Below are positions 1 through 9,379 of a DNA stretch of 64,000 bases, in pieces. Position 1 is the stretch's first letter. Every line of letters starts with the position of its first letter. The DNA comes from Sinomicrobium kalidii. GTDB taxonomy: Bacteria > Bacteroidota > Bacteroidia > Flavobacteriales > Flavobacteriaceae. Made by a program: the position numbers and the translations under genes. The DNA lies in NCBI RefSeq assembly GCF_021183825.1, contig NZ_CP089211.1, positions 3,397,501 through 3,461,500 on the forward strand. Reading direction: 5' to 3'. The notes beneath the pieces were generated by a model. It had not been told where the DNA came from. It made no database searches and saw nothing but the letters and a program-made list of their open reading frames with translations.

Positions 1-2
1 AC

Positions 3-1976
3 CTCGAAAACAACCGTTATACCTTTCTCGACAATACGCTGCTGCTCAATCAGCTTCCGCTGGTATTTGACGGGTATGTGCAGATCAATGATAACAACCA
101 GGAGGTGGATGTGACCTTTAACACCCCATCTTCCGATTTCAGGAATTTCCTGGCCGTGATCCCGGAAGCCTATTCCAGCGATATTGAAAATGTAGAGACC
201 ACCGGAAATTTTGAGGTGAAAGGAAAAGTAAAGGGTACCATTGACGATACGCATATTCCGGCTTTTGATATAAAAATAACCTCAAGCAATGCCTCTTTCA
301 AATATCCCGACCTGCCCAAATCAGTCACCGATATCCGGCTGGCCACCAATCTGGTGAATGAAACGGGCCTGACAAAAGACACCTATGTGGATATAGAAAA
401 ACTGTCTTTCCGGATAGACCAGGATGTGTTTAATGCCCGGGCGCGGCTCAACAATGTTACGGAAAACATGCACGTCAATGCCAGGATTGACGGAAAACTG
501 AATCTGGCCAATCTGTCCAAAGCCTATCCGTTCCCCATGGAGGAAGAACTCAGCGGTATTCTCACGGCGGATATTACCACGGCCTTTGACATGGCTTCCA
601 TTGAGCATAAAAAATACGGAAACACCAAAAATTCCGGGACACTGAACCTGACCGGGTTTACGTACGCTTCCGAAGAAATGGCCAACCCTGTAAGTATCAG
701 CAAGGCCGATGTCACTTTTAATCCCGCTACGGTAAGCCTTAACAGGTTTGAGGCCAAAACGGGGCAGACCGACCTGAATGCCTCGGGGACCATCAACAAC
801 CTGATGGGCTTTATGTTCAACAAGGAAAATATAGAAGGAAATTTTAACCTGTCGTCCGGCACCTTTGCGCTGAATGATTTTATGGTAGCTGACGGAGAAG
901 GTGAGAGGGCTGCGGAAAACGGTGAGGAAAAAAATAAACCGGAAGCGAAAAACCCGGGAGGGGCACAGGAAAAAATAAAAATACCTTCGTTCCTGGACTG
1001 TACGGTAAATGCATCGGCCAATACCGTGATCTATGACGATCTTCAATTAAAAAACGTAAAAGGGACCCTCATCATCAGGGACGAAAAAGCTACGCTGAAA
1101 GACCTGAGATCGGATGTGTTCCAGGGACAACTGGCCATAAACGGGGACGTGTCGACCAAAGAGGAAACACCTACCTTTAACATGAACATGGATATCCGGA
1201 ATTTTGATATTTCGGAATCTTTCCGGGGGCTGGACATGCTGAAGGCCCTGACTCCCATAGCCGGAATATTACAGGGAAAACTGAATACCGACCTTTCCCT
1301 GTCAGGGAACCTGAACGATGACCTTACCCCGGTATTACTGTCCGTTTCAGGTAACGCCCTTGCCGAAGTGCTTACTTCCGGCATTGATTCCGAAAACTCC
1401 AAACTCCTGAGCGGACTGGCGGGAAATCTCAGTTTCCTGGATACCGATAAGCTGGACCTTAAAGATATCAAAACTTCACTGTCCTTCGATGACGGAAAGG
1501 TAAATGTGAAGCCCTTTCACATTAAATACAAGGACATTGATATCGAAGTAGCAGGCAGTCACGGCTTTGACAAAAGCCTGAATTACAATGCTACATTCAA
1601 CGTTCCGGCCAAGTACCTGGGCAAAGAAGCCAATAACCTCCTGGCGCAGCTCAGTGAACAGGAAAAGGAAGAAATGACCGTTCCGGTAACCGCTACAATA
1701 GGCGGGTCTTATACCAGCCCCTCCGTTTCCACAAACATGAAATCTGCCGTTGCGGGCCTTACGCAACAGATTGTGGCCAATCAAAAGGATAAGCTGGTGA
1801 ATAAGGGCAAGGATGCCGTTGGGGATGCACTGGGCAATCTGGTCGGGGGAAAAGATAAAAAGGACACTACCGCTACGGATTCAACCGCCACCAAAAAAGA
1901 GGACGATGTAAAAGAAGCGGCCAGGGATGTGCTGCAGGGACTTTTCGGAAAAAAGAAAAAAGACACTACTAATTAA
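3..1976 (+). CDS. AsmA-like family protein, C-terminal part (5' truncated by window edge)
   Basis: The reading frame is open from the first codon of the window, so the start lies upstream; about 657 codons are visible. The protein is rich in beta-strand-like alternating segments, and near residue 300 an Ala/Glu/Lys-rich linker separates two such halves. It ends in a highly charged Lys/Asp/Thr tail with several GKKKKD-like stretches. These traits fit the large AsmA-like proteins of Bacteroidota, which span the periplasm as beta-groove bridges and are linked to outer-membrane lipid homeostasis. Family membership is judged from overall sequence character, as there is no catalytic motif. The N-terminal membrane anchor is not visible. 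A 75-bp repeat-like gap separates it from the convergent gene downstream. Confidence 0.7.
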   Translation, partial: LENNRYTFLDNTLLLNQLPLVFDGYVQINDNNQEVDVTFNTPSSDFRNFLAVIPEAYSSDIENVETTGNFEVKGKVKGTIDDTHIPAFDIKITSSNASFKYPDLPKSVTDIRLATNLVNETGLTKDTYVDIEKLSFRIDQDVFNARARLNNVTENMHVNARIDGKLNLANLSKAYPFPMEEELSGILTADITTAFDMASIEHKKYGNTKNSGTLNLTGFTYASEEMANPVSISKADVTFNPATVSLNRFEAKTGQTDLNASGTINNLMGFMFNKENIEGNFNLSSGTFALNDFMVADGEGERAAENGEEKNKPEAKNPGGAQEKIKIPSFLDCTVNASANTVIYDDLQLKNVKGTLIIRDEKATLKDLRSDVFQGQLAINGDVSTKEETPTFNMNMDIRNFDISESFRGLDMLKALTPIAGILQGKLNTDLSLSGNLNDDLTPVLLSVSGNALAEVLTSGIDSENSKLLSGLAGNLSFLDTDKLDLKDIKTSLSFDDGKVNVKPFHIKYKDIDIEVAGSHGFDKSLNYNATFNVPAKYLGKEANNLLAQLSEQEKEEMTVPVTATIGGSYTSPSVSTNMKSAVAGLTQQIVANQKDKLVNKGKDAVGDALGNLVGGKDKKDTTATDSTATKKEDDVKEAARDVLQGLFGKKKKDTTN

Positions 1977-2050
1977 GGCTTGAAGTGCGAAGCACGAAGT
2001 TCGAAGTATTGTGAAAGGTTAAGTGTTCCTGACTTCGAGCTTCGTACTTT
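1977..2050. repeat. short intergenic inverted-repeat tract (GAAGT/ACTTC words)
   Basis: The gap between two convergent genes is built from repeated GAAGT-type words on the left and ACTTCG, CTTCGTACTT words on the right, so the two ends can pair. It may work as a bidirectional terminator, and it resembles the word-like repeats elsewhere in this window (15498-15547 and 18224-18275). Confidence 0.5.
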
Positions 2051-2051
2051 T

Positions 2052-3296
2052 TTAATCGTATTTCCTTTTGATGAACCACAGGTCTTCCAGGCTCACGTTA
2101 AGGGTGATGGAATGATAGTTTTCCCTGATGAGAATATTGGATAGTTGTCCTTTTTGCCCGTAAGAATAAGAAATGTTGAGCATGGAATTCGTTCTTGCAT
2201 TGATAGGGAGCCCCAATCCGGCAGTGATGGCATATCCGCTTACCTTTTTGTTGTTAATGGACAGGTAACCGTTATCTGCGGTAAAGCCGGCCCGGTAGCG
2301 AATACGGTCGGTGTATTTCAGTCCCCTGGTATCTTTGAGGTATTCCACGCCTATACCGAAGATGTCCTGGTCGGTATATTCACCTACATTGTCGCTTTGA
2401 TTAGTGGAACTCCAGAAATTCCTCTTGTAATCGGCATTTACAGCGAACCCTTCGAAAGGCGAAAAATAAACCCCGAAACCTATTTCCGTGGGGAGTTTAA
2501 AGTGAGGGACATCCTCTCCTTCTTCGTCTTCTACGATAACACTCACACCATCCAGGGTTTTGAACACTGTCCGGTCCATATTGCCCTGCAGGGAAACCGG
2601 AAGCTGTACCGTGGCCCCTACGGAGAGTTTTTTTACGATATCGTATTGCATCCCGAAGCCAAAACGGAGCCCGTTGTAGAAGGTGGTTTCATCCATTTCA
2701 AAATAGTTGCTGCCAATAGTGAAAAATTCGTTTTCCTGTATACTCCCGAACAGGAAAGAAGCACTGGCCCCCAACCTCAATTTATCAGAAAGCCGGTACC
2801 CGTAATTGAGCCTGAGGTCGTTAAGTCCTCCCGAACCGATGATAGTGCTTTCAAACTCTTCATCGGAACCTTCTATATTGGAGGTAACCCCGAGCAGTGT
2901 ATATCCCACATTGGTATAGGGGATAAGGGTCAGCCCGATGCCCGACCTCTCCGAGAGGGAAAAGCCAAAAGCGAGGTTGGAGAAATTGAAACTCCACTTG
3001 TTCTCGTCGTTCTGTTTGTTGGAGAAGTGGTTGTATTCCGATTGAAACCCCACGTCAAAAAGAAATGATTTATCAAAAATGGAAGCGTATGATGCGGGGT
3101 TGAGGTTATTTATTGCAGTGTTTCCCGGCAGGGCAATCCCGCTCCTGCCCAGGGCGTTGGATTTTCCGAGGCTCATCTGGTTGGTAATCCCCAGTCCGTA
3201 CATGGAATAGGGCGATCCCGTAAGCCCTTCGGACTGTGCGTTTACCGATAAACAATACCCTGCGAGAAAGCATGCGGAAAATAGTGTCTTCTTCAT
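2052..3296 (-). CDS. outer-membrane beta-barrel protein (OMPP1/FadL-like)
   Basis: This is a 414-residue protein with a Sec signal peptide ending around VNAQ. The mature start carries SPYSMYGLG and later NNLNPASYA, the NPA-type N-terminal hatch seen in Bacteroidota FadL/OMPP1-like and PorV-like barrels. The rest alternates in beta-strand fashion (FGFGMQYDI, EIGFGVYF, YAITAGLGL) and ends in a strand with aromatic residues followed by a basic tail. It is probably an integral outer-membrane channel or surface protein; the substrate is unknown. It lies 48 bp downstream of the DUF4270 gene on the same strand and is probably co-transcribed with it. Confidence 0.7.
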   Translation of the reverse strand: MKKTLFSACFLAGYCLSVNAQSEGLTGSPYSMYGLGITNQMSLGKSNALGRSGIALPGNTAINNLNPASYASIFDKSFLFDVGFQSEYNHFSNKQNDENKWSFNFSNLAFGFSLSERSGIGLTLIPYTNVGYTLLGVTSNIEGSDEEFESTIIGSGGLNDLRLNYGYRLSDKLRLGASASFLFGSIQENEFFTIGSNYFEMDETTFYNGLRFGFGMQYDIVKKLSVGATVQLPVSLQGNMDRTVFKTLDGVSVIVEDEEGEDVPHFKLPTEIGFGVYFSPFEGFAVNADYKRNFWSSTNQSDNVGEYTDQDIFGIGVEYLKDTRGLKYTDRIRYRAGFTADNGYLSINNKKVSGYAITAGLGLPINARTNSMLNISYSYGQKGQLSNILIRENYHSITLNVSLEDLWFIKRKYD

Positions 3297-3344
3297 AAAA
3301 ATACTTTTGTTTTGACCTTTACACGTTGAATATCCGTTTTGGGG

Positions 3345-4673
3345 TTAATCGTCATCTTCGTCATAAACGGCATAGGTGACTTCCAGGGTGGCCTCGTAAT
3401 CTGCATTGTTCTCGCCGTTGAGCACCGTCCGGTGTACTGACGAACTGTAGTCGGCCGGAATCAGTATCAGCGAGCTCCGGTCTTCCCGGGTGGCCGTATA
3501 AAGACGTTCGATATAAGTGCCCAGGGGAACCTCGAAGTAGATGTTGTTGAACTCCCGGTCTTCCCGGTTCAGGACCGCCTGTAATGCCGTGGCTTCCGAA
3601 TTGGCAAGCTGTTCGCTGATATCATTGTTCTGGTCTACCAGGTAGATATTGAGCGTGTCTGTTAGCGACAGGTTATCGTTGTAATAATTGTTGGTGGGTT
3701 TTATTTTCAGGACCGCATTGAGTACGGTGCCCGTACCCTCAATATCGTAAAGGGACTGTATGGAAGGAAACCGTATTCGGGTAGTGATGCCCGTACCTGC
3801 CTGGATATAGGTCTTGTCTCCGGCTTCCGGACTGGGTAACAGTATTTCCTGGTCTGTAAGCGAGTGGAAGGGAGTATCGTTGTCTTCGGCCACGATCCGG
3901 TTGAAAAATGTGGCGGGACTGCTTTCCGTACTGATGGAAAAATCGAGGTGCCGGACTGTCGGTTCTTCCGTTTCGTGTGTGGAGTAATAGATCCTTAAAA
4001 AACTGTTGTCTGACGATGTCGTAAAGCCTACAACCGCCCCGTTATCATTTTCTCCCGGCTGGAGGGTCACCCCCTTAAAATACTCCCGGAGCTGGTCGTT
4101 CGTGGTGATTTCCTTTTGCTGGATGCGGTCAAACAGATCGCGGCCAAAATCATCATTCAGTTTTATTTCGACAGAATCGGTGCCCCCGAGAGGTCTGGGG
4201 ATAAAAGAAACCTGGCCTATACTTTCTTCCTCATAAGGGATGGACTGCAGGTTGTAAAAAGCATTACCCCGAACAGGCTTTACACGCGATGTCAGTTTTT
4301 TTACGTAGACGGAGGAGGTCTGGAGCGTATCGTTATAATAATATTCATCGTAGTCCAGGAAAAGGGAAATACTGTCGTAAATACCTTCGTTGTCTATGCT
4401 GTAACCTTCCGGGAGCAGTTCAAAATAACTCGAAGCGGTGGTTTTCCCGAACACAGTGTCCGTATACTGTCCCACCAGTATCCTGGTAGCATTGGAAGTT
4501 ATAAGGCTGTCGAATTTAATGGTAGACATCGCTACCGTAAGCGTGTCTATGGCGAGTACCCGGATATTGCTGTCTGTGAAATCCTCGCCGGCTTCAAAAT
4601 CGGTGTCGTACAGGTTATCGCCCCCACAGGAACAGATGAGCAGTAGCAAACAGGAAATTAGCAAGTATCGCAT
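3345..4673 (-). CDS. DUF4270 family lipoprotein
   Basis: This is a 442-residue protein with a lipoprotein signal (hydrophobic stretch, lipobox ICSC at residues 13-16). The mature part has the pattern of the DUF4270 family: an early segment with DTLTVAMSTIKFDSLITSN, then VGQYTDTVFGKTTASSYFEL, and several repeated beta-rich units with a C-terminal NADYEATLEVTYAV. The family is common in Bacteroidota and has no established function; it is presumably outer-membrane anchored. A TAnnTTTG-like box lies at 4690-4697 on the minus strand just before the start. The following barrel gene is 48 bp away. Confidence 0.75.
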   Translation of the reverse strand: MRYLLISCLLLLICSCGGDNLYDTDFEAGEDFTDSNIRVLAIDTLTVAMSTIKFDSLITSNATRILVGQYTDTVFGKTTASSYFELLPEGYSIDNEGIYDSISLFLDYDEYYYNDTLQTSSVYVKKLTSRVKPVRGNAFYNLQSIPYEEESIGQVSFIPRPLGGTDSVEIKLNDDFGRDLFDRIQQKEITTNDQLREYFKGVTLQPGENDNGAVVGFTTSSDNSFLRIYYSTHETEEPTVRHLDFSISTESSPATFFNRIVAEDNDTPFHSLTDQEILLPSPEAGDKTYIQAGTGITTRIRFPSIQSLYDIEGTGTVLNAVLKIKPTNNYYNDNLSLTDTLNIYLVDQNNDISEQLANSEATALQAVLNREDREFNNIYFEVPLGTYIERLYTATREDRSSLILIPADYSSSVHRTVLNGENNADYEATLEVTYAVYDEDDD

Positions 4674-4848
4674 GTAATATGATTTTGGGCAAAAATAGAA
4701 GGGTTCGGACGGCGGGAAAACGAAAATCGACCATTCCGGGTTGCATCTATACCAATACCGGTTATTTCTCTATCAAAGTGCCTTGTTCGTTTTGGTCTGT
4801 AAAACCACGCCTTTCGTATAGGAATAGGGCGGGTTTATCTATTCTGTT

Positions 4849-4878
4849 TTTGCCCGGGGGAGGCACTGTTTAGATTTG
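4849..4878 (+). promoter_or_regulatory. probable Bacteroidota-type promoter for the 4892 gene
   Basis: A TTTG at 4849-4852 is followed after 18 bp by TAGATTTG at 4871-4878, an exact TAnnTTTG -7 box. Transcription would begin about 10 bases before the GTG start proposed for the next gene, leaving almost no leader. Confidence 0.45.
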
Positions 4879-4891
4879 CCGGAAAAGTTTG

Positions 4892-5767
4892 GTGAGAACA
4901 GTATTTATCATTCCATGTTTCCTCCTGGTTTTTGCCGGGGTTGAAGGACAGGTAAAAAATCCGGAAATGATCCAGTTGGAATACAGTATAAACAAATCGG
5001 ACAACGGGGTGAACATTTATGAGAGCCGTCTGGAAGGCAATAAAGTGTTTGCCCTGGGGAATTTGTGTATGGACATAGGGATGAACCTCCACAAATTTGA
5101 TCTCGACTATACATATACCGATGTAGCGGAAAGGGGAATGCATTTTACCGAAACGTATGTGTTACGACCGGAAGTTGCCATTTCCTATCCTTTCGGAAAG
5201 GAGTGGTCTGTCACGGCATTTGTCCGCCCCGAGGCCGCTTCCGATTTTCAGGGAAACTGGACGAAGGAGGGATTTAATGTCAGTTACGGTACGTATTTTA
5301 CAAAGACCTGGGGGCATGGCAGCGGTGCATTTTCTTCCCTGATGATGGGTGCGGAGTATTCAACCGCTTTCGGAAAACCCCGTATTGTTCCCATACTGAA
5401 CTATAAGCGGAAAACGGACGGGCGCCTGAGCTATGCCATAGGTTATCCGCATACCTGGGTCTCCTGGACCTTAAACCGCCGCCATACCATAAAGCCCCTG
5501 CTGGATATTGATGCTTTCTATGCCGGGGTAAATGCCGTTACGGGATATTTTAACGACCGGGAAAGCCGGTTTTATAAACTGAATTATCTGAATGTGAGCG
5601 GAAGTGTCAATTACGAATATCACTTTAATCAGGGCTGGAACCTCGTGGCCGGGCTGGGCTATTCCATCCATAATGAACTGGAACGCTATCAGGATGACGA
5701 TGAGGTATATGCCTACGAAACGGCTCCGGCTCCCTATATATCACTTGGAATCAAATATAATTTTTAA
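4892..5767 (+). CDS. outer-membrane protein, beta-barrel-like, unknown function
   Basis: About 291 residues with a signal peptide (hydrophobic FIIPCFLLVFAGV, then GQV). The mature part alternates aromatic and polar residues (FNVSYGTYFTKTWG, YHFNQGWNLVAGLGYSIH) and ends in ISLGIKYNF, a typical outer-membrane barrel C-terminus with terminal Phe. There is no ATG at the start: an in-frame stop at 4871 leaves TTG 4889 or GTG 4892 as starts. GTG is preferred because the signal peptide begins there. It is 12 bp upstream of the Kelch lipoprotein gene and is probably the barrel partner of that surface protein. Substrate unknown. Confidence 0.6.
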   Translation: MRTVFIIPCFLLVFAGVEGQVKNPEMIQLEYSINKSDNGVNIYESRLEGNKVFALGNLCMDIGMNLHKFDLDYTYTDVAERGMHFTETYVLRPEVAISYPFGKEWSVTAFVRPEAASDFQGNWTKEGFNVSYGTYFTKTWGHGSGAFSSLMMGAEYSTAFGKPRIVPILNYKRKTDGRLSYAIGYPHTWVSWTLNRRHTIKPLLDIDAFYAGVNAVTGYFNDRESRFYKLNYLNVSGSVNYEYHFNQGWNLVAGLGYSIHNELERYQDDDEVYAYETAPAPYISLGIKYNF

Positions 5768-5779
5768 ACCATACAACAA

Positions 5780-6784
5780 ATGAGAAGAACAACGAAAAGA
5801 GATTTACACATTATCCTGTATAGCATCCCCCTGGTATTTTTCCTGGTGTTCCTGGCAGGTTGTTCCAGCGACGATGAGGAAGATATGGGCAACTGGGAAA
5901 TCCGCTCCGTATTTGACGGGAAACCGAGGAGCAGTTCGGCCTATTTTTCTATCGGGAACAAGGGATATACGGGAACAGGATATGACGGAGACGATTACCG
6001 CGTCGATTTCTGGGAATACGATATGGAAGGCGATTACTGGGTACAGAAAGCCGATTTTCCCGGAACGGCCAGGAGTGCGGCCACAGCTTTTGCCGTGGAT
6101 GGAAAAGGCTATATAGGCTCCGGCTATGACGGAGTGGACGAACTCGGGGATTTCTATGCCTATAACCCCAGTGGCAATACCTGGACTTCCATTGCCGATT
6201 TTCCGGAAAGACCCAGGAGGGAAGCATTGGCTTTTGCGGCGAACGGTTATGGTTATTTCGGAACGGGGACCGATGGCGATAACGACCGGAAAGATTTCTG
6301 GAGATACGATCCCGCTTCCGATACCTGGACCGAATTGTTCGGTTTCGGCGGTGATAAAAGGAGAGGCGCTACGAGTTTTTCCATAGACGGTAATGTATAT
6401 ATGGGTACCGGGGTGTCTAACGGGGTTTACCTGGATGATTTCTGGAGGTTCGATCCCGGATCGGAGTCCTGGACCAAGCTGCTGGACCTGGACGAGGAAG
6501 ACGATTACAGTATTATAAGGAGTAATGGCGTGGGCTTTTCAATAGGAAGCTATGGTTACATTGCCTGTGGTACGGCTTCGGGAAGCCTTACTTCGGTTTG
6601 GGAATACGATCCTGCTTACGACACCTGGGAGCGTAAGACCGGTTTTGAAGGAACTTCAAGACAGAGCCCGGTTGTGTTTTCCAACGGGGCAAGAGCCTTT
6701 GTGGGATTGGGGCGTTCCGGAAATTTGTACCTGGATGACCTTAAGGAATTCTTTCCCTGGGAAGAATACGACGAAGATGATTAA
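5780..6784 (+). CDS. Kelch-repeat lipoprotein
   Basis: This is a 334-residue protein with a lipobox LAGC around residues 25-28, followed by SSDDEED, the acidic stretch typical of surface-exported flavobacterial lipoproteins. Six Kelch-type repeats follow, each with a glycine-rich turn (GYTGTGYDG, GYIGSGYDG, GYFGTGTDG, VYMGTGVSNG and two weaker ones) and a later W (DFWEYD, DFWRYD, DFWRFD). Together they should form a beta-propeller. Such propellers usually bind protein or sugar; no catalytic residues are evident. It sits between a barrel gene and a DUF4907/LytS/LytR set, a gene order I recognise from other Bacteroidota. A strong terminator follows. Confidence 0.8.
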   Translation: MRRTTKRDLHIILYSIPLVFFLVFLAGCSSDDEEDMGNWEIRSVFDGKPRSSSAYFSIGNKGYTGTGYDGDDYRVDFWEYDMEGDYWVQKADFPGTARSAATAFAVDGKGYIGSGYDGVDELGDFYAYNPSGNTWTSIADFPERPRREALAFAANGYGYFGTGTDGDNDRKDFWRYDPASDTWTELFGFGGDKRRGATSFSIDGNVYMGTGVSNGVYLDDFWRFDPGSESWTKLLDLDEEDDYSIIRSNGVGFSIGSYGYIACGTASGSLTSVWEYDPAYDTWERKTGFEGTSRQSPVVFSNGARAFVGLGRSGNLYLDDLKEFFPWEEYDEDD

Positions 6785-6849
6785 CCTGTATGAGCTAAAG
6801 ACAGGATAATATAAGAAAGTATTTTTAATAATGCCACACTATTGAAGAA

Positions 6850-6910
6850 GAAGGCCGGGCCCCGGTGGGGAGAGGTGTGCTGATCCGGGGATTGTCGGCC
6901 TTCTGTTTTT
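6850..6910 (+). terminator. rho-independent terminator after the Kelch gene
   Basis: The outer stem GAAGGCCG (6850-6857) pairs with CGGCCTTC (6896-6903), and the inner CCCCGG (6860-6865) pairs with CCGGGG (6885-6890). A T run starts at 6905. It lies 10 bp before the DUF4907 gene, so that gene needs read-through or its own promoter. Confidence 0.75.
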
Positions 6911-6919
6911 TATGAAGTT

Positions 6920-7255
6920 ATGAGAAAGCGTGTTGTATTACTGTGGATAATCCTGGGGATGGGTATAGCGGGAATTGTACTGTTCTATCCCAAAAAGAAT
7001 GACAGGGTCACTATTGAGGTCTTTGAAGTTTCGGGAGGCTACGGGTATTTGATAAAAAATCAGGATAAGGTCCTTATCCGCCAGGATGTGATCCCGGCCA
7101 TACAGGCCAGGTCTCCGTTTTGCTCGTATGACGATGCCGGGGCGGTGGCCGACCTTGTCAGGCGAAAAATGTTAAAAAGAGAATCCCCTGCAATTACTAA
7201 GGAAGAGTTAAAAGCGCTTCACGTTCAGATAAATTGTTTAGTTTTAGCCAGGTAA
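6920..7255 (+). CDS. DUF4907 family membrane-anchored protein
   Basis: This is a 111-residue protein with one N-terminal membrane segment (residues 5-24) and a short soluble domain. The domain contains GGYGYLIKNQDKVLIRQ, a phrase near VIPAIQARSPFCSYDDA, and a helix ending VADLVRRKM. This matches my recollection of the DUF4907 family, small Bacteroidota proteins of unknown role. It probably faces the periplasm. It lies between the Kelch gene and the LytS kinase gene, 5 bp before the kinase start, so a role in sensing or in supporting the Kelch/barrel pair is plausible but inferred. Confidence 0.65.
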   Translation: MRKRVVLLWIILGMGIAGIVLFYPKKNDRVTIEVFEVSGGYGYLIKNQDKVLIRQDVIPAIQARSPFCSYDDAGAVADLVRRKMLKRESPAITKEELKALHVQINCLVLAR

Positions 7256-7260
7256 AGAAG

Positions 7261-8508
7261 ATGTGGATGCGTGCGATTATCAATAAAAGTAGCCTGAAAG
7301 AGATAGCCATACACGTGGCCGTATGGCTGTTTTTCTTTATGGTGCTCAATTACCAGGTGTATTCTGAGATCAGGTATATCCCCAAAGATATATTGTACCG
7401 GACACTCTATCGCACCTTGCTGAATATAGGCCTGTTCTATTTCAATTATTTTTTTCTGGTGCCCAGGTTTCTGCTGAAGAAAAAACTGTCCAAATACGTT
7501 CTTATTTCCCTGGGAATTATTGTGCTGAGCGCATTTGTTATCCGGCTGGACTCTCCTCCCCCGGGAGCAGTGGTTATTTCTGCCAGGCCTTTCAGGGCAA
7601 CGGATGATTCATTGAAACAAGACATGCCATTGCCTGAAGAGCTGGATTCCCTGATATCCGGTGAGCAGGGAGAAACAGGGATCTCATTTTCCAGGGAAAG
7701 GGATGGGAAAATGGCGGGTCCGGCCGTTCCTATGGTAAAACGCAGGTTTTTAAGGCATGGAGGCGGGGAGGCTATTGAAGTTCCGCCGGAATTTAATTCA
7801 TGGAAGATGCACCTTATGATGTCTTTAAGGGCAGCGATCGTATTGGGAATGTATTTTGTTATAGGTGCGGCGATAAAAATATACATGGAATGGAAAAGAG
7901 GGGAAGCTATCCGGAACCAGATACAATCGGAGAAGATCACTTCCGAACTGCAGTTTTTAAAAGCGCAGCTAAATCCCCATTTCCTGTTCAATTCCCTCAA
8001 CAGTATTTACTCCCTTTCGGTGAAAAAATCCAAGGATACGCCGGAAGCCGTGATTACGCTTTCAGATCTGATGCGGTATATGCTGTACGAAGCCAACCGC
8101 GAATTTGTCCCGCTTGGAAAAGAGCTGGAATACATCAAGAACTATATAAAGTTACAACGCCTGCGATTGTCAAACGGCGAAAAGGTAACGCTTAATATTT
8201 ACGGGGACGAAAGAGACAAAAAAATACAGCCGTTACTGTTCATTTCGTTCATAGAAAATGCGTTCAAATACGGAACGGACTATACGGGAAAAACAGTAGT
8301 GAAAACCGTTATTACCATAAAAGAGGATTCCATTAATTTCTATATAAGGAATATCATAGGCAGGTATAAAAAGAATAGTGCAAGTTCCGGAGTAGGCCTG
8401 CAAAATATTAAGAACAGACTGGAGTTGCTGTATCCGGATTCGCATAAACTGGATATAGAAGACGACGGAAAGACCTTTACGGTGAGTTTAACTTTAAACT
8501 TTACCTGA
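7261..8508 (+). CDS. LytS-type sensor histidine kinase
   Basis: About 415 residues. Two N-terminal membrane helices (HVAVWLFFFMVLNY and YVLISLGIIVLSAFVI), a roughly 100-residue loop and another helix (AAIVLGMYFVIGAAI) precede the kinase core. The core has the His_kinase (PF06580) motif LNPHFLFNSLNSIY with His240 as the likely phosphorylation site. The ATPase part has FISFIENAFKYG and GVGLQNIKNRL. The frame is open further upstream (TTG at 7234), but ATG at 7261, just after the DUF4907 stop, gives a natural start. It is co-transcribed with the response regulator downstream. Confidence 0.9.
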   Translation: MWMRAIINKSSLKEIAIHVAVWLFFFMVLNYQVYSEIRYIPKDILYRTLYRTLLNIGLFYFNYFFLVPRFLLKKKLSKYVLISLGIIVLSAFVIRLDSPPPGAVVISARPFRATDDSLKQDMPLPEELDSLISGEQGETGISFSRERDGKMAGPAVPMVKRRFLRHGGGEAIEVPPEFNSWKMHLMMSLRAAIVLGMYFVIGAAIKIYMEWKRGEAIRNQIQSEKITSELQFLKAQLNPHFLFNSLNSIYSLSVKKSKDTPEAVITLSDLMRYMLYEANREFVPLGKELEYIKNYIKLQRLRLSNGEKVTLNIYGDERDKKIQPLLFISFIENAFKYGTDYTGKTVVKTVITIKEDSINFYIRNIIGRYKKNSASSGVGLQNIKNRLELLYPDSHKLDIEDDGKTFTVSLTLNFT

Positions 8509-8570
8509 GCTACCGGATGTATTGTAAATTTTTTGCAGACCATTTTCTGCAAGCAAAAAATTTAAAACAG

Positions 8571-9302
8571 ATGAAATGTGTAATTATCGATGACGAACCC
8601 CTGGCCATTGATGTGCTGAGGGAGTATTGCGAGAAAATACAGTTGCTGGAAGTGGTGGGAACATATACCAATGCCCTCGATGCCATTGCTGTTATCAAGG
8701 AAAAAGAAGTAGACCTTATTTTCTCTGATATAGAGATGCCACAGATAAACGGTATTGATTTCATCCATTCCATGGATAACAAGCCGCTGTTTATCTTCAC
8801 CACCGCTTATTCCCAATATGCCATAGAGGGATTTGAATTGAATGCGGTAGACTATCTGGTAAAGCCCATACCGTACCATCGTTTTGTAAAGGCAGTGGTG
8901 CGGGCCAAGGAGTTAAAGAGTTTTAAAGAAAAAAACATGGAAATGAAATTGTATACATCGCCTTCCTGCGGAACCCAGGACGGACAGGCCGGCTATATTT
9001 TTGTTAAGGCCGACTACGAAAACGTAAAAATAAATACAGACGACATTACTTATATACAGGGGCTGAAGGATTACCTGAAAATTCACATCAACGGCACCAA
9101 TAAGCCCATATTGACATTGATGAACTTCAAGGATTTCATGGAAAAAGTGCCCGGGGGACGTTTTTTGCGTATCCACAAGTCTTTTGTGGTCAATATAGGG
9201 TATATCAAATCCGTCCAGAAGAACAAAGTGATTGTAAACGATATCCGTATCCCGATAGGGGAAAGCTACAAAGCGGGATTTATGGAACGCCTGGGACTTT
9301 AA
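8571..9302 (+). CDS. LytTR-family response regulator
   Basis: This is a 243-residue protein. The N-terminal receiver has acidic residues D7/D8, phospho-acceptor Asp53 (FSDIEMP), a Thr in FTTAYSQYA and Lys in LVKPI. The C-terminal LytTR DNA-binding domain has residues such as IFVKADYENVKI, YIQGLKDYLKIH and FLRIHKSFVVN. The frame opens at 8517, but the ATG at 8571 gives the canonical MKCVIIDDEPLA start and is preferred. Partner of the kinase just upstream; its targets may include the 4892-7255 genes. No direct repeat sites were identified there. Confidence 0.92.
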   Translation: MKCVIIDDEPLAIDVLREYCEKIQLLEVVGTYTNALDAIAVIKEKEVDLIFSDIEMPQINGIDFIHSMDNKPLFIFTTAYSQYAIEGFELNAVDYLVKPIPYHRFVKAVVRAKELKSFKEKNMEMKLYTSPSCGTQDGQAGYIFVKADYENVKINTDDITYIQGLKDYLKIHINGTNKPILTLMNFKDFMEKVPGGRFLRIHKSFVVNIGYIKSVQKNKVIVNDIRIPIGESYKAGFMERLGL

Positions 9303-9379
9303 GGGGCAGCCTTGTAAATTGTCATTATTACCAACAAACCTGACCTGTCAACGCAACGTCAACTCCCGAAACCGGTTAC

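Noticed and set aside
321..1046. Long minus-strand frame inside the AsmA-like gene
   Set aside because: Shadow of the plus-strand gene; its amino-acid make-up is not protein-like.
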